From Salinimicrobium flavum (lineage in GTDB: Bacteria > Bacteroidota > Bacteroidia > Flavobacteriales > Flavobacteriaceae): a stretch of 64,000 nt of DNA. The position numbers were made by a program, and so were the translations under genes. Shown here piece after piece: positions 41,999-50,221 of this stretch. Each line of letters begins with the position of its first letter. Position 1 is the first letter of the stretch. The stretch spans positions 372,001 through 436,000 of the forward strand of contig NZ_JBHULT010000005.1 in the NCBI RefSeq assembly GCF_042684505.1, read 5' to 3'. The notes under the pieces were generated by a model. It saw only the letters and a list, made by a program, of their open reading frames with translations. It did not search any database and was not told the origin of the DNA.

Positions 41999-43564
41999 CT
42001 ATTCAAAATTAACACTGTGCCCGGCAGTTACATGTTGTGCATTTAAAGCAGTGTTATCTTCCTTAGTCAGGAAAACCGCTACCTCAAAATTATTGGGGTT
42101 ATAACTGTTTTTTGGGGTGTTGTAAACATATGAAGAGAGATCAACAGGTCCATATTCAAAGGTGACTTCTTCAAAAGCAGAAACAGCACCCAAAGAATCC
42201 CCCAGAACATTGGTGAGGGAAACCTCAAGGACCTCGTCATGAACAAAGTTGGGAATTGGATATCCTGCCTGGTACCAGCGACTTGAAGAATCATTGTTCA
42301 GGTAGTTCTCCTGTGGAAAAATGACCCCGTTTTGCAGTACATAAACCACTAATTTGTAATTCGCGGGAATATCAACTGCAGAGATCATTTTTACTTCAAT
42401 ATCCAGCAGGTCATTGTTAAGCGTTGTATTTATGGCAAAACTATATAGGGATTCTGTGCCTGCGACATCCAGGACCTGCTCAAGTTGCTCTTCTCCATCT
42501 TCGGGATATTCAAGCACGTGGGTACGATTCAACCTGGCGTGAGGAAACCTCAGGATCTCAAAATGGTCCACCAGCACCTCAGATTCATCCTTCATCATAT
42601 CATCCTGGTAGTGAACAGCAACCACTACAATGTCATTAGTTTGTTCCTTGATAAGAAGAATAGCGTTTGTAACCCGTGGGCACCATCCGCACCAGGTGCC
42701 TGTATAATCTTCAAATAAAGCTTTTCGTACCGGGGTGAAAACCTCAAAACCCTTTGCTTCGGTTTCCTCCCCACTGTCGGTTTTGGCGATTACTTCATAC
42801 ACTCCCGTAGTTTGGGTGCTAAAGGTATTCCCGCTAATAGCGCTACCGTTGACGAAAAAGGTGGCATTAGTCGTAGCTTTCTCTCCATCAGATCCAAAAA
42901 ATTCAAAATTCACTTCCTGACCTTTTAAGGCTTTGTTTCGGTTGATCGTTATATAATTGGAAGAAGTTACTTTGAAATTCAGCGCGTTACTATTCAGGTT
43001 TTCATAAACTGCCTTGATCTCATGGTCACCGCCCTCGTTAAAAGTGTGTTTGTTTCCTTTGATAGGTTCCCCGTTGACCATTATCGTACTTAGGGAAGTA
43101 TACTCGATCCCGTTATCTCCCAAAACCTGAAAAGTTACTTCTTCATTGACGTTAACATTTGAGGATCCCATATTGGAGGAGAGGGTGATGGCATCAGGTT
43201 GAGCTACTTCTCCAGTGTTTTCAACTGTAATGGAGATTACATTACTGGTAAGTTTGTCCATTTTAGCAGTAAAGGAATGAGAGCCACCCTCGGTAAATTT
43301 GTGACTTTTTCCGCTTATAGCCTCTCCGTCAAGGTAGATCGTACTTTGACTGGTATAGTCTTTTCCGTCATTTCCCTTAACAGTAAAATTGATGATCTCA
43401 TTTACGCTGGCGGTCTCCGAAGTAAAATTGGAGGAAAGTGTTATAGACTGGGGAGAATTTGAACTTCCGCCTCCTTCTCCGCCATCATCACTGCTGCAGG
43501 AAAAAAAGAAAATTGAGAAAATAAATAGGATGATAACGGTGTTAAAGGAATAATAATTTTTCAT
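41999..43564 (-). CDS. Omp28-type lipoprotein with Ig-like repeats and a CGWC redox centre
   Basis: A 521-residue predicted surface lipoprotein from the ATG at 43564. The lipobox Cys23 is followed by SSDDGGEGGG, like the Bacteroidota lipoprotein export signal. Three related Ig-like repeats of about 75-80 residues (two start ITLSSN and carry STIYLDGEAISGKSHKF or STIMVNGEPIKGNKHTF) lead to an Omp28-like thioredoxin-fold domain with TWCGWC (C292, C295). It probably handles thiols at the cell surface. It is convergent with the exonuclease and divergent from the TlpA gene. Confidence 0.88.
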   Translation of the reverse strand: MKNYYSFNTVIILFIFSIFFFSCSSDDGGEGGGSSNSPQSITLSSNFTSETASVNEIINFTVKGNDGKDYTSQSTIYLDGEAISGKSHKFTEGGSHSFTAKMDKLTSNVISITVENTGEVAQPDAITLSSNMGSSNVNVNEEVTFQVLGDNGIEYTSLSTIMVNGEPIKGNKHTFNEGGDHEIKAVYENLNSNALNFKVTSSNYITINRNKALKGQEVNFEFFGSDGEKATTNATFFVNGSAISGNTFSTQTTGVYEVIAKTDSGEETEAKGFEVFTPVRKALFEDYTGTWCGWCPRVTNAILLIKEQTNDIVVVAVHYQDDMMKDESEVLVDHFEILRFPHARLNRTHVLEYPEDGEEQLEQVLDVAGTESLYSFAINTTLNNDLLDIEVKMISAVDIPANYKLVVYVLQNGVIFPQENYLNNDSSSRWYQAGYPIPNFVHDEVLEVSLTNVLGDSLGAVSAFEEVTFEYGPVDLSSYVYNTPKNSYNPNNFEVAVFLTKEDNTALNAQHVTAGHSVNFE

Positions 43565-43705
43565 GATGCCCCACTTTGTTTTACTTAAAAATAAATAAAA
43601 ATTTAAAACATTTATCATAATCTCTTGATTATTTACCTTAATATTAGGGGATTATCAAACTTTTAGCTAAATTCCTTTTCTTAAAATCTATTAAATAAGT
43701 AAGGA

Positions 43706-44185
43706 GTGAAAAAACTGTACTTCATTATTATTTACTTTGTTTTCTCTACTTGTTTTGCCCAGTCAGAGGTGCCCCGGTTCACCTTAAAAGATCTCGATGG
43801 CAGGCAGGTGGATCTTCAAAAGATCTCTGAAGAAAGAACAGTGGTCATTTCCTTATGGGCAACCTGGTGCGTTCCCTGCATCAATGAATTGGAAGCCATT
43901 AATCTCTATTATGAAGATTGGCAGGAGGATTTCGATCTTGACCTTTATGCTGTCTCCATTGATGATCCAAGGACCGTAAACCGGGTGCGGCCCATGGTGA
44001 AAGGAAAAGGATGGGATTACAAGGTCCTGCTGGATACCAATAACGACCTTAGAAGGGCTCTTGGGGCCGCAACTGTTCCTTTAACTCTCCTCGTAAAAGA
44101 CAATAAGATACTGTATAAACATTCGGGATATTCTCCCGGATCTGAAGATATATTGTATGAGAAACTGCTAGAATTTTCACGGTAA
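43706..44185 (+). CDS. TlpA-like thioredoxin, exported
   Basis: A 159-residue TlpA/ResA-type thiol-disulfide protein starting with GTG (MKKLYFIIIYFVFSTCFAQ, signal peptide). The active site is ATWCVPC (C55, C58), and the cis-Pro lies in ATVPLTLLV. It is probably periplasmic, passing electrons to or from another envelope protein. The next gene (a DUF6029 barrel) starts 14 bp later, and the divergent neighbour is the Omp28 lipoprotein, so these three probably share a job. Confidence 0.92.
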   Translation: MKKLYFIIIYFVFSTCFAQSEVPRFTLKDLDGRQVDLQKISEERTVVISLWATWCVPCINELEAINLYYEDWQEDFDLDLYAVSIDDPRTVNRVRPMVKGKGWDYKVLLDTNNDLRRALGAATVPLTLLVKDNKILYKHSGYSPGSEDILYEKLLEFSR

Positions 44186-44199
44186 AGGCACCAATAGGT

Positions 44200-45849
44200 A
44201 TGAAGAAGACCCTTTTCTTGCTTTTCCTTTTCACTTTGCCCTGGCTAACCTTCTCACAGGATACCGGCAATTTCTATGGAAGCTTCGAATCCAATTCCCA
44301 GTGGCTGCAGGATGATGAAGGCCTGGATTTTACGGCTCCTTCTGAAGATCTCAGATCAAACAATTATTTCAATCTTAATTTTAGTTTAAAGAACTTCACG
44401 GTGGGGTTGCAGTACGAGGCTTATCTTCCTGAACCGTTGCTGGGGTACGATCCTCTGCTGGAGGGAAATGAGATCGCTACCTACTTTCTTAATTATAAAA
44501 ATGAGAATGTTGAAGTAACTGCAGGCTATTTTTATGAGCAGTTTGGCAGTGGCCTTATTCTGCGTTTTTGGGAAGACAGGCAGCTGGGGATCAATAATGC
44601 TATGAGAGGGGTAAGGTTAGGTTTTACAGGGATTGATCATTTTGATCTCACGGCTTTGTATGGGGAGCAAAGAATAGGTTTTGAGACTTCAGAAGGTACC
44701 ATTGGGGGAATAGATGCAAATCTTGATATTTCCGGACTAATGGGGGCTGAAGCTTATAGCCTGAGCTTTGGCTCAAGTGTAGTGAACAGGTTTCAGGATG
44801 ACAGAGACCTTGAAGGAGTTCCTGTTTCTGTTGCTGCTTTCTCAGGAAGGTTAAATTTTGATTTTGGGAATTTCTTTTCTGAACTGGAAGGAGTCTATAA
44901 GCAGCCCGATGTGCTGGTTTATAATGGTTTCATAACCAATGAACGTAAAACTTTTAAAGGTTCAGCCTGGCTTTTAAATCTGGGATATGCAATCCCGGGC
45001 TTCGGAATTAATACAACTTTCAGAAGATTGGAGAACTTCAGTTTTTATTCAGATAGGTATGCAGAGGGGAATCAATACAACCGGCAGCTTATCATTTACG
45101 TCCCTGCGCTGACCAAACAGCATGATTATCTTCTCAACAATATTTATGTTTATAGTTCCCAGCCCAGGTTGTTGCTTTCATCCGCACAAAACCAGGCCGG
45201 GGAGACAGGTGTCCAGGCAGATGTATACTATTCTCTACCTAAAGAAACATTTTTTGGAGGTAAATATGGAACGAAGCTCGAGTTGAATTTTTCTCACTGG
45301 TCTGGCCTTGATGCAGAATTCGATGTGACCGGGAATGAGTATTCTTCTGCATTTTTTTCATCAGGAAAAAACTACTTCAGGGAATTAAGCCTTGGCATTA
45401 GAAAACGCTGGAATATGAAATGGAGCGGGATATATTCAGTAACAGATCTTAATATTGATGAAGGGATCACTGTTGGCAGTCCGCTGGGGTACTATGATAT
45501 TCAGGCCACAATTGCGATCATTGAAAATACCTATAGGTTTGGAAAGGGGAGGTCTGCACGGCTGGAACTTCAGCATCTTTGGACCGAAGAAGACCGCGGT
45601 AATTGGGCCGGGGGTTTACTCGAATATAATTTTACCCCGGCACTGGGTATTTATGCGGCAGACTCGTGGAACTATGGTGGGGAGTTTGAATATCATTATT
45701 ATAATTTCGGCGGAAGCTACACTCATGGTAGTACACGCATTGCCCTGAACTATGGGAGGCAGCGTGGAGGATTAATCTGCGTTGGCGGAGTGTGTCGTTT
45801 CGTGCCCGAAAACACCGGTCTCAGCATGAATCTTCAGTTAAGCTTTTAA
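44200..45849 (+). CDS. DUF6029 outer-membrane beta-barrel protein
   Basis: A 549-residue predicted barrel with signal peptide MKKTLFLLFLFTLPWLTFSQ. The rest is rich in alternating aromatic beta-strands and ends in MNLQLSF, an outer-membrane C-terminal signature. I assign DUF6029 from the overall pattern (FYGSFESNSQW start; YFYEQFGSGLILRFWEDRQLGI). Two Cys near the C-terminus (ICVGGVCRF) could be a substrate for the upstream TlpA. Function unknown. It is cotranscribed with the TlpA gene. Confidence 0.8.
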   Translation: MKKTLFLLFLFTLPWLTFSQDTGNFYGSFESNSQWLQDDEGLDFTAPSEDLRSNNYFNLNFSLKNFTVGLQYEAYLPEPLLGYDPLLEGNEIATYFLNYKNENVEVTAGYFYEQFGSGLILRFWEDRQLGINNAMRGVRLGFTGIDHFDLTALYGEQRIGFETSEGTIGGIDANLDISGLMGAEAYSLSFGSSVVNRFQDDRDLEGVPVSVAAFSGRLNFDFGNFFSELEGVYKQPDVLVYNGFITNERKTFKGSAWLLNLGYAIPGFGINTTFRRLENFSFYSDRYAEGNQYNRQLIIYVPALTKQHDYLLNNIYVYSSQPRLLLSSAQNQAGETGVQADVYYSLPKETFFGGKYGTKLELNFSHWSGLDAEFDVTGNEYSSAFFSSGKNYFRELSLGIRKRWNMKWSGIYSVTDLNIDEGITVGSPLGYYDIQATIAIIENTYRFGKGRSARLELQHLWTEEDRGNWAGGLLEYNFTPALGIYAADSWNYGGEFEYHYYNFGGSYTHGSTRIALNYGRQRGGLICVGGVCRFVPENTGLSMNLQLSF

Positions 45850-45868
45850 AACTGCCTTTTAAAATTCC

Positions 45869-45876
45869 TATATTTG
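45869..45876 (+). promoter_or_regulatory. -7 box of the FAH-Hpt-cinA operon
   Basis: TATATTTG, an exact TAnnTTTG match, ends 51 bp before the ATG at 45928. Confidence 0.45.
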
Positions 45877-45927
45877 GCTGGGGAGTCAAAAAGGATTCTT
45901 TCTCTAAAACTGGTTTAGACGTTATAA

Positions 45928-46542
45928 ATGAAGATAATTTGTATTGGCCGTAATTATACCGATCATATTGAGGAACTGAAAAATGAACGGCCCAACGATC
46001 CCGTGATCTTTCTAAAACCCGATTCTGCGATCCTTCTTAAAAAACAACCTTTCTTTATTCCGCCATTCACGAATGATGTGCATTACGAGGTCGAGTTGCT
46101 GGTAAGGATCAACAAGATAGGAAAACACATTCAGCAAAAATTCGCTCATAAATACTATGATGAAATAGGATTGGGAATTGATTTTACTGCACGTGACCTT
46201 CAGCAGAAATTAAAGGAAAAAGGACTCCCCTGGGAAAAAGCAAAGGCGTTTGACGGGGCTGCGGTGATCGGGGAAAAATGGATAAATAAAAGTAAATTTT
46301 CCGATCTTGATGATATTGAATTCAGTCTTGAAAAGAATGGAGAGCTAGTCCAAAAAGGCAACACATCTCACATGCTTTGGAAAATTGACGAATTAATTCA
46401 ATATATTTCGGAATATTTCACCCTTAAGATTGGCGATGTCATTTTTACAGGAACACCAGCAGGAGTAGGACCGGTAAAGATCAATGATGGGCTTAAGGGA
46501 TTCATAAAAGATGAACAAATTTTTTCAATACAGGTAAAATAA
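45928..46542 (+). CDS. Fumarylacetoacetate hydrolase family protein
   Basis: A 204-residue cytoplasmic enzyme of the FAH fold, short form. The metal ligands lie in HYEVELLVRI (Glu pair) and GIDFTARDLQ (Asp), followed by FTGTPAGVGPVK. Such short proteins often act as acylpyruvate hydrolases or oxaloacetate decarboxylases (FAHD1-like); the reaction is not fixed by sequence. It overlaps the Hpt gene by one base (TAATG), starting a tight three-gene operon with Hpt and cinA. Confidence 0.92.
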   Translation: MKIICIGRNYTDHIEELKNERPNDPVIFLKPDSAILLKKQPFFIPPFTNDVHYEVELLVRINKIGKHIQQKFAHKYYDEIGLGIDFTARDLQQKLKEKGLPWEKAKAFDGAAVIGEKWINKSKFSDLDDIEFSLEKNGELVQKGNTSHMLWKIDELIQYISEYFTLKIGDVIFTGTPAGVGPVKINDGLKGFIKDEQIFSIQVK

Positions 46543-46880
46543 TGAGCACTTACAACTTAGACAGTGTAGAAGAAATGGCCGGTGGCGACCAGGATTTTCT
46601 TAAAGTCGTGGTACAGACCTTTATCGAAGAGATCCCGCCAGATCTTGAAGCGATGAACCAGGCTGTTTCAGAAAACAATCCGGGGCAGGCATACCAGTAT
46701 GCGCATAAAATGAAACCTAACCTCCAGATGTTTGGCCTCGAACTGATGCCTCAAATCAAGGTCATTGAAGAGTGGGCGAGAGACGGTAAAGAAAAAACTA
46801 AAGTAGACGAGGCTGCCGAAATCATTACTGTAAAGGTTGACAAAGCCGTTAACGAACTGAAGCAAGATTTTGACCTGTAG
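46542..46880 (+). CDS. Stand-alone histidine phosphotransfer (Hpt) protein
   Basis: A 112-residue helical protein with phospho-acceptor H55 in YAHKMKPNLQMFGLE, the Hpt pattern. It would carry phosphate between the receiver domain of a hybrid kinase and a response regulator. No kinase is adjacent; the nearest hybrid kinase in the window is at 23347. It starts on the last base of the FAH gene and ends directly against the cinA ATG, so it is translated with metabolic genes. Confidence 0.88.
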   Translation: MSTYNLDSVEEMAGGDQDFLKVVVQTFIEEIPPDLEAMNQAVSENNPGQAYQYAHKMKPNLQMFGLELMPQIKVIEEWARDGKEKTKVDEAAEIITVKVDKAVNELKQDFDL

Positions 46881-48128
46881 ATGACGGCAGAAATTATTAC
46901 CATTGGGGATGAACTTTTAATAGGGCAGGTGGTAGATTCCAACTCTGCCTTTATTGCTAAGGAACTCGATGGAATTGGAATTTCTGTTTATCAAATCACC
47001 AGCATCCAGGATGATAAAGCTCATATTCTGGCAGCCCTTAAAGAGGCTTCCGGCCGCGCCGATGTTATTCTTCTAACCGGCGGATTGGGTCCTACAAAAG
47101 ATGATGTCACCAAATATACCTTCTGCGAATACTTTGGAGATCAACTTGAATTGAATGAGAAGGTCTTGTCACACATAGAAGAACTTTTCAAAAAATATAA
47201 AACCACACCCATTTCAGATCTTAACCGGGAGCAGGCAATGGTCCCTTCCAAAGCCGTTGTTTTAGAAAATAAATACGGTACTGCACCGGGAATGTGGATG
47301 GAAAAGGACGGGAAGGTCTATATCTCCATGCCGGGTGTGCCTTATGAAATGAAGGAAATCATGGAGCTAGAGGTGATTCCCCGCCTACGTCAAAAGTTCC
47401 ACAGACCTTTCATTTACCACAAGACCCTCCAGACCCGGGGGATGGGTGAAAGTGCCATTGCGAACAAACTTGCAGGTTTTGAGGACAAATTACCTTCCCA
47501 TGTCAAACTGGGTTATCTCCCTGATTTTGGTAGTGTGCGTCTGCGATTAACCGGGAAAGGTGAGGATGAAGAAAACCTGATAAGTTCTGTTGAAAAAGAG
47601 GTAGAAGACCTTTATGAAATCCTGGGAGACATTATTACAGATGAACATGAAGAGGATGAGACCATCGCGGTACAGATAAGTAAACTGCTTAGTACTGAAA
47701 AAAAGTTCCTTTCAGCAGCCGAGAGCTGTACAGGAGGTGCCCTGGCAGCCGAATTCACCACCCATCCCGGAGCTTCTGCCTGTTTCAAAGGTGGGATCGT
47801 AACTTACGCTACACAAACCAAGATCGAGCTCCTTCACGTAAATAAAGAACTAATCGAAAAATACAGTGTGGTGAGTGCTGAGGTTGCAGAAGCTATGGCA
47901 AAGAATGCCCGGAAGTTATTTAAGACCGATTATGCCCTTTCTACCACCGGAAATGCGGGCCCATCAAAAGGGGACAGTGATGCTGAGGTGGGTACAGTGT
48001 TCATCGCTCTTGCAACTCCTGAAAAAGTGTTTTCGCAAAAGTTCCTCTTCGGAAATCACCGCGACCAGGTGATCAAAAAATCCATTTACAAGGCTTTTGA
48101 GATGATATTGAAGGAAATTACTTCTTGA
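46881..48128 (+). CDS. cinA: CinA-family protein (NMN deamidase / ADP-ribose pyrophosphatase)
   Basis: A 415-residue two-domain enzyme of pyridine-nucleotide salvage. The N-terminal MoCF/COG1058 domain (TIGDELLIGQVVDSNS, LTGGLGPTKDD) is the pyrophosphatase part. The C-terminal CinA domain (AESCTGGALAAEFT, STTGNAGPSKGDSDAEVGTV) is the NMN deamidase. Family function is known from other bacteria; the older competence-associated name comes from Streptococcus. It begins immediately after the Hpt stop with no gap. Confidence 0.95.
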   Translation: MTAEIITIGDELLIGQVVDSNSAFIAKELDGIGISVYQITSIQDDKAHILAALKEASGRADVILLTGGLGPTKDDVTKYTFCEYFGDQLELNEKVLSHIEELFKKYKTTPISDLNREQAMVPSKAVVLENKYGTAPGMWMEKDGKVYISMPGVPYEMKEIMELEVIPRLRQKFHRPFIYHKTLQTRGMGESAIANKLAGFEDKLPSHVKLGYLPDFGSVRLRLTGKGEDEENLISSVEKEVEDLYEILGDIITDEHEEDETIAVQISKLLSTEKKFLSAAESCTGGALAAEFTTHPGASACFKGGIVTYATQTKIELLHVNKELIEKYSVVSAEVAEAMAKNARKLFKTDYALSTTGNAGPSKGDSDAEVGTVFIALATPEKVFSQKFLFGNHRDQVIKKSIYKAFEMILKEITS

Positions 48129-48475
48129 AGAAGCTTTTAGCTGTTGGCCATTATCTGTTAGCCGATTTCTCCTGGACCCTATGTATCATCAAGTCTAAAA
48201 GCTGGGAGAAGCAACTGCCGGTCCAATTCGTGTTTTGCTATGTTAGCTTGTATATTATGATGAGATTGCTTCAGGTGATTCTCCTTCGGCAGGCTCGCGA
48301 AGGCGAAAAAAAGGCCAGCGGCTAACAGCCAAAAGCCAGTGGTTTTTTAAGGTGTTGCTGCAGAAGTCTTCCGAAGAATAATCTCAAAAAATAATTTTTA
48401 ATCGCTGTTGGCTATTAGGTAAAAAATTCGTTAATTTGCAGCCTGTTTTGAAATAACGAGTTAAAGTATAGAGCA
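48129..48475. repeat. Intergenic region of degenerate repeats
   Basis: AGCTTTTAGCTGTTGGCC (48132-48149) is nearly the inverse of GGCTAACAGCCAAAAGCC (48320-48337); related strings occur at 48151-48164 and 48404-48420. A hairpin CCTTCG/CGAAGG (48283-48288/48298-48303) lies inside. This is dispersed repeat material, and the open frame across it is not considered a gene. The last 50 bp carry the rpmB promoter, probably around TTAATTTGCAG. Confidence 0.65.
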
Positions 48476-48715
48476 ATGTCAAGAGTTTGTGAACTTACAG
48501 GTAAGAAAGCGATGGTTGGAAACAATGTTTCCCACGCGATGAATAAAACAAAACGTAAATTTGACGCCAATTTGGTCAAAAAACGTTTTTATATTCCTGA
48601 GGAAGATAAATGGATCACTTTGAAAGTATCTACTTCTGCAATTAAGACAATTAATAAAAAAGGAATTGCTGCAGTAATTAAAGACGCCCGTGCAAAAGGC
48701 TTTTTAAACAAGTAG
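48476..48715 (+). CDS. rpmB: 50S ribosomal protein L28
   Basis: Large-subunit protein of 79 residues, beginning MSRVCELTGKKAMVGNNVSHA, the L28 signature. Only one of the zinc-ribbon cysteines remains, so this is the zinc-free form. rpmG follows after 27 bp. The order rpmB, rpmG, DUF4295, ftsY is the standard Bacteroidota arrangement. Confidence 0.98.
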   Translation: MSRVCELTGKKAMVGNNVSHAMNKTKRKFDANLVKKRFYIPEEDKWITLKVSTSAIKTINKKGIAAVIKDARAKGFLNK

Positions 48716-48742
48716 TAAATCTAATATCTAAGAAGCAGTAAA

Positions 48743-48925
48743 ATGGCAAAGAAAGGCAACAGAGTACAGGTTATATTAGAATGTACAGAGCATAAAGGTA
48801 CTGGGAAACCGGGAACTTCAAGATACATTACAACAAAAAACAAAAAGAACACGCCAGACAGAATGGAGCTGAAGAAATTCAACCCTATTCTTAAGAAAAT
48901 GACGGTTCATAAAGAAATAAAATAA
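48743..48925 (+). CDS. rpmG: 50S ribosomal protein L33
   Basis: A 60-residue large-subunit protein. MAKKGNRVQVILECTEHKGTG and the C-terminal NPILKKMTVHKEIK match L33. Of the four zinc cysteines of the C+ type only C14 is present, so this is the zinc-independent form. It lies between rpmB and the DUF4295 gene. Confidence 0.98.
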   Translation: MAKKGNRVQVILECTEHKGTGKPGTSRYITTKNKKNTPDRMELKKFNPILKKMTVHKEIK

Positions 48926-48931
48926 TAAGTC

Positions 48932-49084
48932 ATGGCAAAGAAATCAGTAGCAACATTACAGACAGGATCAAAGAGATTGACCAAAGCGATCAAGATGGTA
49001 AAATCTCCTCAAAGCGGCGCCTATACTTTTGTGGAGCAAATCATGGCTCCAGAAATGGTAAATGACTTCTTGAATAAGAAATAA
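48932..49084 (+). CDS. DUF4295 small protein
   Basis: A 50-residue basic protein (MAKKSVATLQTGSKRLTKAI..., ending MVNDFLNKK) starting 6 bp after rpmG. It matches DUF4295, a family restricted to Bacteroidota and nearly always found at this position. Small size, basic charge and ribosomal neighbours suggest a ribosome-associated protein, which is inference. A strong terminator follows. Confidence 0.9.
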   Translation: MAKKSVATLQTGSKRLTKAIKMVKSPQSGAYTFVEQIMAPEMVNDFLNKK

Positions 49085-49101
49085 GTTATTTTAAAATATT
49101 T

Positions 49102-49135
49102 AAAGCCGTCCCGATAGCTATCGGGACGGCTTTTT
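49102..49135. terminator. Terminator after the rpmB-rpmG-DUF4295 operon
   Basis: AAAGCCGTCCCGATA (49102-49116) pairs with TATCGGGACGGCTTT (49119-49133), then T-rich. The core CCCGATAGCTATCGGG is a perfect palindrome of a type often dispersed in flavobacterial genomes. Confidence 0.92.
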
Positions 49136-49245
49136 CTTTTTGTGTATATTTACCTGCACTATGAAGCCGGACATCAGTTCCCATATATCTTCTTTAGGAA
49201 CGATAAACTGCTTTAGCAGGTAGAACTTTAAGACCATTTCAAATA

Positions 49246-50199
49246 ATGAGTTTATTTAAGAAAATCTTCTCTAAGGAGAAAAAAGAAACCCTTGATAAAG
49301 GGCTTGAAAAATCCAAAACCGACTTCTTTTCCAAACTGGGTAAAGCCGTTGCCGGAAAAGCAAAAGTTGATGACGAGGTCCTGGATGACCTTGAAGATGT
49401 GCTGGTAAGCAGCGATGTGGGGGTGAGTACCACGGTAAAGATCATTAACAGGATAGAGGAGCGTGTGGCCAGGGATAAATTCCTGGGAACAGACGAGCTT
49501 AATAAAATACTTAGGGAAGAGATAGCAGCCCTATTGTCAGAAACCAATTCAGGGGAGGCTACAGACTTCTATGTGCCTACAGATAAAAAACCATACGTGA
49601 TCATGGTAGTGGGTGTGAATGGTGTGGGTAAGACCACGACCATTGGTAAACTTGCCTACCAGTTCAAGAAAGAAGGCAGGAAGGTTGTGCTGGGTGCAGC
49701 AGATACCTTCCGTGCTGCAGCCATTGATCAATTGCAGGTGTGGGCAGACAGGGTAGATGTACCCATCGTCAAACAAAAAATGGGAAGCGATCCTGCTTCC
49801 GTAGCCTTTGACAGCGTGCAAAGCGCAGTGAAACAGAATGCCGATGTGGTCATCATTGATACTGCCGGCCGTTTACACAACAAGGTCAATTTAATGAATG
49901 AGCTTACAAAGGTGAAAAGGGTGATGCAAAAGGTGGTTGACGATGCCCCTCATGAAGTTTTGCTTGTTCTTGATGGTTCTACAGGCCAGAATGCTTTTGA
50001 ACAGGCAAAGCAGTTTACCGCCGCTACCGAAGTTACTTCCCTTGCTGTTACCAAGCTTGATGGTACTGCGAAAGGCGGTGTGGTGATAGGCATAAGTGAC
50101 CAGTTCAAGATCCCTGTGAAATACATTGGAGTAGGAGAGGGAATGGAAGATCTCCAGGTATTCAACAAATATGAATTCGTAGACTCATTTTTTAAATAG
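49246..50199 (+). CDS. ftsY: Signal recognition particle receptor FtsY
   Basis: SRP receptor GTPase at the inner membrane, 317 residues; the long acidic N-terminal A domain of enterics is absent. The N domain starts MSLFKKIFSKEKKETLDKGL. The G domain has VVGVNGVGKTTTIGKLA, DTFRAAAIDQL, DTAGRLHN and TKLDGTAKGG. In this phylum it is usually followed by rimO; here rimO is 10.3 kb away and an accessory stretch lies between. Confidence 0.98.
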   Translation: MSLFKKIFSKEKKETLDKGLEKSKTDFFSKLGKAVAGKAKVDDEVLDDLEDVLVSSDVGVSTTVKIINRIEERVARDKFLGTDELNKILREEIAALLSETNSGEATDFYVPTDKKPYVIMVVGVNGVGKTTTIGKLAYQFKKEGRKVVLGAADTFRAAAIDQLQVWADRVDVPIVKQKMGSDPASVAFDSVQSAVKQNADVVIIDTAGRLHNKVNLMNELTKVKRVMQKVVDDAPHEVLLVLDGSTGQNAFEQAKQFTAATEVTSLAVTKLDGTAKGGVVIGISDQFKIPVKYIGVGEGMEDLQVFNKYEFVDSFFK

Positions 50200-50221
50200 C
50201 ATTCCTGAAATTCCCCATCTT

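Noticed and set aside
48125..48325. Open frame of 66 codons after cinA
   Set aside because: It overlaps the cinA stop and lies in repeat sequence with hairpins; the predicted peptide has no family features.
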